Positions 33,909-44,348 of a stretch of 64,000 nt of DNA are shown in pieces. The DNA comes from Multifurca ochricompacta (Eukaryota; Basidiomycota; Agaricomycetes; Russulales; Russulaceae). The position numbers were made by a program, and so were the translations under genes. The number at the start of each line of letters is the position of its first letter. Positions within the stretch are counted from its first letter, which is position 1. Under the pieces are notes generated by a model that made no database searches, was not told the origin of the DNA, and saw only the letters and a program-made list of their open reading frames with translations. The stretch spans positions 62,001 to 126,000 of the forward strand of contig WTXG01000086.1 in the NCBI GenBank assembly GCA_022496185.1. Reading direction: 5' to 3'.

Positions 33909-35648
33909 GTGTCTACTCTGGCTCGTATCAAGAACCTCACTCGTCTCTCTGCCCCACGCCGATCTCTCAAACCTACCCCAAGAATGACAACGTCCCGCCC
34001 CGCTTTGCCATCCCAGACCGACACCCCACCAGTTCCCATCATTGACATTGCTTTCCTGGATCGAACTATTGCAGCTGCCAATGATGCGGCCACTCTGGGT
34101 GCCCTTTTATGACCTTCTGACACTCCCACTCTCCCTCCTTCACCAGAATTGACTTCTGCCAACTCCACACCACCTTCTCACTTTTCCTTCACCATGACTG
34201 ACATCCCAGTAGAAAATATAACTCAGGCAATCACTCTGGCCTCGCAGGACCAAACGATAGACCAGGAGATTCGTTCTAGGGTGCTGACTTTGCTGCAGGA
34301 AGTCAGAGCGCGACTGGAGGCTGATGATTCCCCGACCGTTGACCCTGCCATGACCTATCGACCCACTTCTCTGGAGCCCGAATCTGGCCAACTCCCTGAT
34401 GATGCCATAGTACAACAGACCCAACAGGAGCTCGAAGAAGAACAAGAACGTGCTGCTCGGTATGACCCACCCCCTCTCTGTGACAGAATTCTCCCTGCGA
34501 CGTTACTAATGACTTGACATTGTGTTTCACCGGTGTTTTGGCTTACTGAGGGCCTAACCCCTCCTAATTCTCCTTAGTTCTAGCTCATTCTACTGCACAA
34601 CTATTTAGATACTATGTCATAGTCCTAGAACCTTCTATTTACTATGACATAGCTAGTTCTACATGTATTTAAAGACCTACTAGAGTAGAGAGACAGACTA
34701 AGTCTGTTCTCTTGTGTCCAATCCAAGGTGCTTCGGAATTCTTGAGTCCTCTCAGTTAGAGCCCCACTTGAACTCTCCAAGATGTGACTTGGAGAGCCTT
34801 CATCATCTTGAACTTGCTGCAGGACTGAGCGTCTCTGCCGTCGACTTCGAATCTCACGCGCGTGCCCTATCGACTTTGTTGTGGGCTTGAACCGACTTGA
34901 CTTTGCTGTGACCTAGAGCCTTGACTTATCTTGATGCGACTTGGGAGGCTAGCTCCCACACGATCCCCGACACAGTTCCGCACCTAACTGTGACACTCTC
35001 CCCTTCATGCGCAATCACAAACATTCGCACCACTATTTCGATCACCACATCTCAGACAACGCTGGTCGCATCAATGTTGCTCGTTGGTTGGCCTATGATT
35101 ATCGACGTCCTGACCCACGCATAGCCTTCACTATGGGGGCTCATCAACCAATATACTACATTCCCCTCTACATCACTCCACACCCACGCTTTGACTGCAG
35201 CCCCAATCCTATCCTCACATCTATGCAACAGTGACTCTTTGAAGCTGATCAAAACTTCACCACCATTGTCAATGGTGCTCTGGATGACATGGACGACCCT
35301 GGGGCCTGGGCAGAGGTGTCTCACTACCGTTATGGTGCTCGACGTTTGGATGAAGCCCATCGAAACCTTGCACACTGGAGGCAAATGGCTGAGAGGGCCA
35401 ACCAAGATATCCGCCTTGCTGTTCATGCTATGTCTCGTGGTGATGTTTATCATCGACTCTATCCCTATTTAACCTATGCATACTCCAACAACCCTCGCAT
35501 GATGCCAGCAGTTGCCTCCCACTTTGCACCCCACCCAGAACTGCATGCTGTCCTACAGGCTGGGGGTATAGGTAGCTCCCATCTGCCTCGTCGTCGTCAT
35601 CTTCACATTGCCCCACCTCGTATCATAGACCTCACTGGTGATGACTGA
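33909..35648 (+). pseudogene. Extra ORF after pol in element A (env position), function unknown
   Basis: An ATG at 33909 opens a frame that, ignoring TGA codons at 34110-34112 and about 35232 (both fit CGA to TGA) and the inserted solo LTR, stays in one register to about 35230, then continues to a stop at 35646-35648. It encodes a basic N-terminus, a helical Glu/Gln-rich part (QTQQELEEEQERAARYD), a His-rich part with aromatic residues, and a C-terminal LTGDD. No membrane segments or zinc knuckles are seen. It is unrelated to the extra ORF of D/E. Because it lies between pol and the 3' LTR it occupies the env site, but nothing supports an envelope function. Confidence 0.6.
34479..34995 (+). 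repeat. Solo LTR F (family I relative) in element A
   Basis: 517 bp, TGTGACAG...ACTGTGACA, with target duplication CTCTC (34474-34478; 34996-35000). It shares the TATTTAAAG promoter and the AAGTCTGTTCTCTTGT transcript-start block with element A's LTR. Its insertion leaves the host ORF in register once removed. The element at 63616 is the same family in reverse. Confidence 0.88.
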
Positions 35649-35686
35649 GTGTGCTTGAGGCAAGCACCACTGTAACAGAGGGGTGA

Positions 35687-36266
35687 TGTGACAGTTTGAT
35701 TATCCTTTCTTTTCTTTTTGACTGTCTGAAATGACTGCATGGGCTGTATCAGCTGATCTATCTAACTAGGTTAACTGACTGTATATCACAGAGGGCACAA
35801 CCCCTCTGTTGCTTGTTTGTGTCTTGGTCTAGCCCATCCTTTGTACTTACATGACATAGTTTGATGTAGCCATGAGATCACTATGACATAGTTATGATAT
35901 CATTCTACTATATCTACATCACCTTATCTTACTGGCTAGACCTTTATCTCTGATAGCGACTGAACTGTATTTAACCTATGTAGTTCTGAGACGAACAGAC
36001 TCTAAGTCTGTTCTCTTGTATTCAATACAGGTGTTCAGAACTCACTGACTGAACCCACTTGAGCTCTCCAAGACGCGACTTGGGAGTCTTCACCCCAGTA
36101 TCTTGTGACAGGGCTTAGTGTCTCTGTTCGACCTCGCCTCTTGCGCGCGCCCGCTTTGACTTCACAGGGCTTTGAATCGACCTTGTCTTGACCTTGAAAC
36201 CTCGACATTGACTTGTTATCTGAACCACCACTTGATCTTTGACACAGCATGCACCTGGCTGTGACA
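35687..36266 (+). repeat. 3' LTR of element A
   Basis: 580 bp, preceded by the polypurine tract AGAGGGGTGA (35677-35686). Followed by the target duplicate GCCAG and the remainder of B's 5' LTR. Confidence 0.92.
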
Positions 36267-36727
36267 GCCAGTCTGGACCAGGGCCAGACTCCTGCCAAAT
36301 TTGAGGCCTGTGGGAAGAGTACTAACAGAACCCCACAATGCCTAAACAGCAGTCCACAAACTGCGGACTGCGGACTGTGGATTTCTAAGCCCAAAAGTGG
36401 GGCTATTCTCATTGGTGGATCAGTAGGGAGTTAAAGCAAAGTTAACCTCCCCTAAAGTGGTGCACAGACCAAAGTCCTGGTTGTAATTACATATATAAAC
36501 CCTTTGGGAATAGAATGGACAGCTCCAGACTGTCCACTTGTGATCCGGTCCCTGATTACCTAGGAGATTAGCCCCACCTTGTGGAAGGTTTCTCATCCCT
36601 TGCCCTTGAGCTGTTTGCTTCGTCTCTCTTGCACTTTCACCCTCACTCTCACCTTTTGCCCATTTCCAAATCCCTTCCCCTCGCATACAACCCACTGTCC
36701 AGGCAGTTGACAGTGAGTTGTAACATT

Positions 36728-36737
36728 TGGACAGTCT
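36728..36737 (+). promoter_or_regulatory. Self-primer binding site of element B
   Basis: TGGACAGTCT, just after the 5' LTR end, is the reverse complement of AGACTGTCCA at 36527-36536 in the LTR. In intact copy C that start lies 35 nt after TATATAA. Confidence 0.65.
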
Positions 36738-36762
36738 CTTTCACAGCAGACAGTGACTGACA

Positions 36763-39700
36763 AAGTGCCCTAGTGTCCCAAAACAGCTCCCCTGTGTCCT
36801 ACACCTCGGATCAAGCAGCCTCCCCCCCTACGAGCTTACCCCCCCCACAAAATCCTCAACTTTGCTGCCTTAGTAGAGGCAGCTGCCACAGCATCCCCTG
36901 CCCCCCTTCATCGGTCTTGCCTCCTCTTGAGCTCCCAGAGCTTCACCCTTTCCCTGCGCCCTCCCCCACCCTCCAATTGCCTCCCCTTGTTCCCCCAGGC
37001 CTCCTGAATGCATCCAACACCTTTGGCACCCCCCCTCCTCATTATATTCACCTCCCAACCCCTGCTCCACCCCCTCCCACTGCAGCAAATGCCCTTTCCC
37101 CTCACCACCCTGGCCTTGTCCATCGCACACCTCCTCCTTCTCTCATCAATCACCCCCTTTGCATTGATCATCCAACCAACCCTCACCAATTTCTTATATT
37201 CTACTCACTTGATGGTCGGCAAGAGTCTTGGGTGCCCGCTCAGTTCTCCAGAGAGCCTAGCTTCTTTGACCAATTCCCCTGCTTTGTGGACATGCTTGCT
37301 AATCTCCCCCATTATCTCCCTGGTGTGGTTGTTCCTCTCCGCTTTCCTCACTTTCACAACATTCCTATTCGCCCTTGCATTGATCGATTTATTCATTCCC
37401 CTCATTACCCCACCTCCCACTTTGTAAACCTCAATCTTTGTGCCAAAGTAGGTTATTTGGCCCCCAACCCTTGCACTTTTCAATGAGGCCTGCTGGTCTA
37501 TTCTTGGAACACTTCCCTTGCCCGCTTGAATCGCACCCTCTCCCCAGAACTGCAAGACGTCTTTAGTGGGGCTAGAACATTACTCCAAGGCTTCGACCTC
37601 TTGGACGGACAATTTATCAGCCCCTTCAGCACCTTGAATTTTACTGATCTAGGTATTGTGGTGGAGGACAGATATTTTACCATTCGAGACGCACTTAGAA
37701 CCCATCCAGAGCTTATCCCCCTCACCCAAGCAGTACGATTACCTACCAACCCCGTCCCCCTTCTCCCCCATTCAGCCTGCAGATGGGTACACCTGCTTTG
37801 AAGACATAGACTTTGATAGTAACCTTTGAACAAACAGTACATTGTGCACCTAGCTGTAGAAGTCTCTAGTAAATAAACAAGTCCTTGGTCCAGGAAAATA
37901 GTGTCCTTCCCTGCAGAAAGAGAAGAGCATCTCCAACGCGTCCAAAGACAATTCAACCACCTCTTCCAACTTCACAGAGAAGCACAGCTCGCCCTCCTCT
38001 ATCCAGAACCACTTATCAGCACCCTCCATGACGATGGACAAGCAGAAGGTTGGTGTGACATAGACACCATCTATCTTCCTCTTCGAATTCTCCTCCCCTT
38101 TGGACAAGTCCTCTCCCAAACCCAGTACAACCAGTTCCTGTCCGGACCCTGTCAAGCCATTCCTTGAGACTCTCAGCACCAACTCCTCTATTGGCACCTT
38201 GCCCAGCTCACCCATTCCACAGGGGACCCCCTGGAAACACTCTTAGTCTGTGTCAACAACGAGTACCTTTGGAAAGAACACATTCCCCCTCACATCCCAG
38301 AACTTGAAACCCTCTTGCTCAGAGGAGAACGCCTCTACTACCTCTCCACCTTTCATCTAGACCACACCAGAATCAACCTTACCTTTGATGAGATCCGCCT
38401 TCACTCTGCTCCCTCCCCCTCTGGCTGGCACCTTGTAGAAACAGAAGGAATACAAATCGAATACCTGTGGACAGCTGATTACTGGGAAACCACCTCACAC
38501 AACCTGTTATGTCCGGTGTGAGACGTTCCACATGACTTGTGCGACAGCGTTGTTTGTTCATTCAGATAAGAGGTCAATAGGACCTCTTGGAGTTTAAGAT
38601 GGATGAGTCAAAGTCAAAGGGGCTGTTCCCTAGTGACGATGTTGAGCAAGAAGTGCTGAAAGCACTGAGACAACTGAGTCAGAGGTTCCAAAGGGGAGTC
38701 CGAAAGACTAACACCGATGTATTCAATAAGTCGAGTCTAAGGCCTACAGTGTAGCTAGGATGGACTTATATACGTAAATAGGCGGGCGTCTATAGATAAG
38801 GATAATGGAGTCATGTGGGCCCAAAGATATGAAAGCGGAGGGTGTAGAGCCTGGCTTCTGATAGGGAATTAAGTAAGTGTCCGGTCGTAGAGATAAGAAG
38901 ATAAGAAAGGACAATCATAAGCAAACAACAAGTACATAAGTCCAAACAGTGATCACAGGGACAGAAGCAGCACATGTGAGGGGTCCCAGGATGGAGATGT
39001 AATGAGGAAGTGGAGAGTCGGTGGACGAGTGGGATCCCTGTTGGGGAGAGTGAAGAAAATAGGGCTGCTAGGCCCTGTTTGTAACACAACCACTGCCCTT
39101 TCCTTGTTAACCCCCCCATCTTCACAGACCCCCCTTACCTCCCCACTTACACTGAACCTTCCCCAGAACCAGAAGAGCTTGCCTTCCCTACCCTTTCCCT
39201 TGCAGCAGTCACCCAAGAAGAAGAACGCCTCACCCAGACCCAGACAATCTTGATCAGTAACACTACCACCTGGTCTGACTTCGAAACCCCCACAGAAAAC
39301 ACCTCTGACTTTGAAGAAAGTTCTCCTGCATCCCACCGATGTTGCCTCTGTGACATTGATCTCTGTACCTGTAGTTTTCATCCAGACACCCCCCCCACTC
39401 CCCCAGGCATAGTATTGTGGAGACCCTCAGCCTTTGATACATACTTACCTTCACATTACTCGATCTAAGTAGAGAAGAAGAAATAAAAACTCCTTTGCAT
39501 CGTGGCTAGTATTACTGACTGGGCTATCAACCTGGTGTCCCAACACAGAAGAAGTCAGTCCAACTCCCCCAAGACAGAAGAAGAAACCCTAGAAGACATA
39601 GCAGTAACACACACCCGCCACACCTGCCCCCCATCACACCTCCAGAAGACAAAGAGCACAAACCCACCCTAGCCCGAGTGCACCACTGCCAGAATGACCA

Positions 39701-40730
39701 ATTCCCCCTGTTCCTGAACCCTTCCTTGCTCATCTAAACTACTCCCCCATCCCACCAACATCCACCCAGCTTGCCTCAACGTCAACACCCTTCCTGAACC
39801 TTCTAGTAGTAGAATCTGATCAGTTCCAGTCTCGATCCCCTTCCATTGTTCATCAAGTCAACCACATCTATCCTCCCACAGATATCTTCATCTCTAGGAC
39901 ACTGCCCACTTGAAACCCCAGTGAGCTATGAGAATTCCACCTTCATTGTTCTGCTCAGCTTGCAACTCAAAGAGTCAATCACCTTGACATCTACCATCCC
40001 TTGAGTGAAGCTAATTGTATCACCACAGACCCCCTGTACTTTGAAAACCTCCTTTGGCATCTTCGCATTGTCATCTCTGCCCCAGGAATAGTTGAAGAGT
40101 ATTACTGGATCCATAGAAACATCCACAACTACTGTCTAGACTGTGCCGTCCTTCGCCCAGCCTATCAAGTCTACTATGCCTGGAATGCCCAAGGGTGGAC
40201 TACATACTGCCTCAGCACCCGCTCTGAATGACCTCAGAATGACCTCTTACTGCTGAAGAATTAGCTCAAGTCCCCTTTGGCTTTACCCACCCTATCTTTG
40301 ACTATGACGACCGTGCTTTTGTTGCTACCTGGAAAGGAGACAACTACTACACTCAGACTCTTGGACATGACTGGAAATGCCTTCGGACAGTCGCATCCTT
40401 CCTGTAAACGAATATCTCAGTAATTTCCCTAACATTGACCTCATCAGCAACCTTGACCCCCACACATTCTACGGAACATACAACAGAAAGGAAGTCTGTT
40501 GGTCTGACACCCATACAGCATGGGTCTATCTTAATAACCACCGTGTCCAATTCCCAGTTGCTTCTATCACCTCAGATGAAGAAGAAGTATCCCAGTCCCT
40601 TGAAGCTGTAGAGCAATCCCTTCGTGCTATCACCCTCAGAACCCCCCCTACTCTCCCATCCATATCCCTTGCCTCCACAACCACTGCCATTGCTTCACAC
40701 CCTCCAAAGACACCAACACCTCTGAATACC
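36763..40730 (+). pseudogene. Long pre-gag coding region of element B
   Basis: About 3.4 kb, excluding the solo LTR, of Pro-rich then aromatic-rich coding sequence precedes canonical Gag. It is matched nearly base for base in element C. Recognisable blocks: VNLNLCAKVGYLAPNP, LSPELQDVFSGARTLLQGFD, QRQFNHLFQLHREAQLALLYPEPL, DEIRLHSAPSPSGW and repeated Tyr/Trp patches. It is broken by stops; several correspond to CGA in copy C (for example at about 38165 and 39913). I do not recognise a family. Typical Ty3 elements have no such region. Confidence 0.55.
38505..39086 (-). repeat. Solo LTR G (family III) in element B, reverse orientation
   Basis: 582 bp with target duplication CAACC (38500-38504; 39087-39091); element C shows the uninterrupted site. 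On the minus strand it reads TGTTACA...CATAACA and shares with D/E LTRs the CGGACACTTACTTAATTCCC block, TATATAAG and the transcript-start AGACTCGACTT. Confidence 0.9.
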
Positions 40731-41683
40731 ATGAGTACTACTGCTGCCTCCAGTGGAAAGATCCTGGGATCACCCCAGAATCTTTTGATGGTCAAGCTTC
40801 TAAAGCAGAACGTTTCTGGTCCCAACTAGCCAACTACTACTACCTGAATGAAGGTGCCTTCACTGATGAGAGTAGACGAGTCTCTGCAGCCCTCACCCAC
40901 TTTAAACTTGATACACCAGCAGGCAAATGGGCCAGAGACTGCACCAACACTGCACTCCAAGCCAACCCCCCTTCCTTTGGGACTTGGGACCGCTTCAGAA
41001 TTGACTTTGAAAAACAGTTCATTCCAGTAGAGAGTTGCCTCCTGTCCACCAAAGCCATGTATGAAATTCACCAAGGCACTCGCCCCTTCAATGACTGGTA
41101 CCAAGAGTGGTCCACCCATGCTACTCGTGCTACAGTGGACAAAACACCAAGATCTATGCCTTCCGAAGCATGATCAATCAGGTCTAGGACAGAAACTCCT
41201 TGGACTATCCCCCCAGCCAACCACACTCCATGATCTTGTCACTAAGGCCAGAGAGTTTGATGCAGCATGGCAGCTTTATGGCAAGACCACCAAGCCTTGG
41301 CCTCTCCATCTGCGCATTGGAGAAACTACCACTGATAACCCAGAAACCCAAGTCAACTTTGTTGCCTCTTCCCAGCCCAGAAACCCTAGCACCCCTCCAT
41401 GCACTACCAAGTTGACCCCAGAAGAAAAGAAGTATCAATGAGAAAACAAGCTTTGCTTCTATTGTGGGAAGCCTAATCACATTGCCAATCAATGTCGCAG
41501 CAAGACCAGGGCCATCCAAGGTCAAGGACCTCCTTGCCCTACCCCAGTAAGAGCCCTGGCCTCAGAAGAAGCACCCCCCCAAGCACCACGACCCCCCCTG
41601 ACTACCTCTCAGTATCCACCACCAAGAGCTATGAAGATCCAGTACCATACATGATGGACGAAGATGGACCTTCAGATTTTTAA
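40731..41683 (+). pseudogene. Gag of element B
   Basis: ATG at 40731 (MSTTAASSGKILG). The capsid domain (ALTHFKLDTPAGKWARD, FGTWDRFRIDFEKQF) is followed by the CCHC knuckle CFYCGKPNHIANQC and a Pro-rich tail. The frame changes at a C-run near 40775, and a second change in the C-rich tract at 41567-41600 is needed to reach the ending GPSDF at 41683. A TGA at about 41439 fits a CGA codon. Confidence 0.75.
41674..41681 (+). other. Candidate -1 frameshift site, element B
   Basis: AGATTTTT directly before the gag stop TAA; the protease frame is in -1 and runs open across it. An identical site is at 63571-63578 in element C. Confidence 0.55.
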
Positions 41684-43742
41684 CACGTCCTACAGCTGCA
41701 CTGTCTGTGAGGACTTCTTGTAACCCCAGTGTTCCTTGTATGAGCTGCTCTGCAGTCCTAGATAACCTTGGTTTTGAGCATGTATCCTTGTTAGTGACTA
41801 GAAATGCTAGATCACCTTCTATTGTGCTCAAAGCAGAACTCATTGGACAAAACACTAGGAAGAAAATCAGTGCGCGTGCCCTAATAGATAGTGGGGCAGA
41901 AGGATTAATAATCCACCAAGACTATGCCAAAGCACATCACCTAACCTTGAGCACCCTTGCCAAGCCTCTCTGAGTCAAGAATGTGGATGGAACTAGTAAT
42001 GCTAATGGAGCCATTTACCACACCACAACCCAAATCCTACAACTACCCCTCCAGGACCAATACCATGAAGAACTTGCAGAGTTCTATGTCACTAATATAG
42101 GGGACCATGACATTATTTAGGAACTGACTGGCTACGTTGCCACAACCCAGAAGTAAACTGGAAAGATGACACCCTGACCTTAAAACATTGCCCCACATCC
42201 TGCACCCTTACCAAGACCCCTCTGACCTTTGCTTCAACACACCCCTCTTGCCCCGCTCTGTCTACAATCACAGTAAAACCCCTGATGGACCAGACACTCA
42301 TAGCAGCAGCAGAAACCTTTGCAGCCCTAATCACAGATCACCCCATGATTACTCCAGAAGAAGTACCTCCCAAATTCATTGTCCACATCCATGCCAAGAC
42401 CACCATGTCCACTCAGATTGCTGCAGATCAAGTAAAGACCCCTACATCCTTAGAAGACCAACTCCCTCCTGAATACCTCACATACCGATCTGTCTTTGAA
42501 GAGAAAGCCTCTCAACGTTTGCCACACACCAACCATGGGACCATGCCATAGAACTCAAACCAGATGCCAAAGTGCGTGACTGGGCATCTACAAGCTCACC
42601 CCTGAAGAACAGAAAGCCCTGGACATTTTCTTAAATGACCACCTTGCCAAGGGATACATCAGAGAATCCAATCCCCATTGCTAGCCCCTTCTTCTTTGTG
42701 AAAAAGAAGGATGGAAAACTATGTCCTGTCCAAGATTATCAGCCTTGAATGAAATCACAGTAAAGAATGCCTACCCCCTACCCTTGATCCCAGAACTCAT
42801 TGACAAACTCCACCATGCTGCTACTTCACCAAGTTTGATATCCACTGGGGATATAACAATATCGTATCAAAGAAGGAGATGAATGGAAAGCTGCCTTTAA
42901 GACCAACCGAGGTCTCTTTGAACCCCTTGTCATGTTCTTTGGACTCTGTAACTCCCCTGCCACATTCCAAGCCTTCATGAATAGAGCCTTTGAAGATCTC
43001 CTTGCCACTGACCATGTCGTCATCTATATGGATGACATCCTAATATTTACAGACACCATGGAACACCACAGAACACTTACTCACCAAGTCCTCCAGCGCC
43101 TCCAACAGTTTGACTTATACCTAAAGCCCGAGAAATGTACCTTTGCTCAGACAACCATTGACTATCTTGGCCTAGTCATCACAGCTGGCCATGTCCAGAT
43201 GGACCCTGCTAAATTAGAGGGTATTACGAAATGGCCTCCCCCACACACCCTGAAACAACTCCAAGCCTTCCTTGGATTCTGCAACTTCTACCAACGTTTT
43301 ATCAAAGACTTCTCCCTTATTGCCCGCCCCCTCCATGATCTCACCAAGAAAGATACCCCTTTCCTCTGGACTTCTGACCATGACCTTGCCTTTTCCACCC
43401 TACAGAACACTTTCACCACCACCCCTGTCCTTGCCCTCCCTGACCATACCAAAGCCTTCCGTGTCATCACTGATGCCAGTGACTTTGCTATTGGTGCTAT
43501 CCTTGAACAACCTGATGAACTCAATTGCTACCATCCCCTTGCTTTCCTATCCAAGTCCATGCTGGATGCGGAATGCAACTATGACATCCATGACAAAGAA
43601 CTTCTTGCCATTGTTCATGCTCTGGACACCTGGAGACACTACCTTGAGGGCGCAGCCCTTCCCTTTGAAGTGTGGACTGACCACAACAACTTGACTTACT
43701 TCCACTCCAAGCAGAAACTCTCCTGCTGTCAAGCACGGTGGG
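41684..43742 (+). pseudogene. Truncated Pol of element B (protease, RT, RNase H)
   Basis: Protease DSGAEG (about 41891-41908); RT with YMDD at about 43027-43038 (VIYMDDILIF) and FLGFCNFYQRFI; RNase H with ITDASDFAIGAIL and WTDHNNLTYF. Several indels break the segment before 42930. The last 270 codons are open and end where the LTR begins. No integrase or chromodomain remains, so the 3' half was lost, probably during formation of the shared LTR junction. Confidence 0.8.
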
Positions 43743-44311
43743 TGTCATGAACTGACACCCTAGAAAACCTCCTGACCCCCCAGAAATCCTCAGATGCTCC
43801 CAGAGACCTTGTAAAACCCTCAGAGACAAAGATAACCCTAGATTAAGACCAGAGAAGGGCCGGTCCAGACCAGGGCCGGACTCCTGCCAAATTGGAGACC
43901 TGTGGGAAGAGTACTAACAAAACCCCACAATGTCTAAACAGCAGTGCACAAACTGCGGACTGCGGATTCCTAAGCCCAAAAGTGGGGCTATTCTCATTGG
44001 TGGATCAGTAGGGAGTTAAAGCAAAGTTAACCTCCCCTAAAGTGGTGCACAGACCAAAGTCCCGGTTGTAATTACGTATATAAACCCTTTGGGAATAGAA
44101 TGGACAGCTCCAGACTGTCCACTTGTGATCCAGTTCCTGATTACCTAGGAGATTAGCCCCACCTTGTGGAAGGCTTCTCATCCCTTGCCCTTGAGCTGTT
44201 CGCTTCGTCTCCCTTGCACTTTCACCCTCACTCTCATCCTTTGCCCACTTCCAAATCCCTTCCCCTTCGCATACAACCCACTGTCCAGGCAGTTGACAGT
44301 GAGTTGTAACA
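43743..44311 (+). repeat. LTR shared by elements B and C
   Basis: 569 bp, TGTCATGAACTGACA...GAGTTGTAACA. TATATAA at 44077-44083; predicted transcript start AGACTGTCCA at 44112-44121. The same LTR, interrupted by A, starts element B at 27606. Confidence 0.82.
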
Positions 44312-44313
44312 TT

Positions 44314-44323
44314 TGGACAGTCT
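44314..44323 (+). promoter_or_regulatory. Self-primer binding site of element C
   Basis: TGGACAGTCT, perfect reverse complement of AGACTGTCCA at 44112-44121. Confidence 0.65.
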
Positions 44324-44348
44324 CTTTCACAGCAGACAGTGACTGACA

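Larger units (their letters stand above)
27727..36266 (+). mobile_element. Family-I chromovirus element A, full length with 580-bp LTRs
   Basis: Two 580-bp LTRs (27727-28306; 35687-36266) begin TGTGACAG and end CTGTGACA. The target duplication GCCAG (27722-27726; 36267-36271) shows insertion into B's 5' LTR. The order is self-primer site, gag, -1 shift, protease, RT, RNase H, integrase, chromodomain, first polypurine run, extra ORF, second polypurine run, LTR. Two solo LTRs interrupt it (31982-32585; 34479-34995). Coding frames are broken by several TGA codons in CGA positions and by single-base losses, so it is inactive. Confidence 0.92.
27606..44311 (+). mobile_element. Family-II Ty3/Gypsy element B, interrupted and 3'-truncated
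   Basis: The 5' LTR begins TGTCATGAACTGACA at 27606, is split by element A after 27726, and resumes at 36267 or 36272 up to TGTAACA at 36725. The interior holds a long pre-gag region, gag with a CCHC knuckle, protease, reverse transcriptase and RNase H. The 3' LTR is 43743-44311, which is also the 5' LTR of element C. The integrase and everything 3' of RNase H are missing: the frame runs straight into the LTR after the QARWVS codons. A solo LTR (38505-39086) sits inside. It is dead, with many in-frame stops and indels. Confidence 0.8.

Noticed and set aside
27727..36266. Dating element A from LTR divergence
   Set aside because: All differences are at CpG, so a neutral clock does not apply.
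36870..37555. Long minus-strand frames rich in Gly/Glu in B and C
   Set aside because: Reverse reading of Pro-rich, C-rich pre-gag sequence; plus-strand conservation explains the openness.
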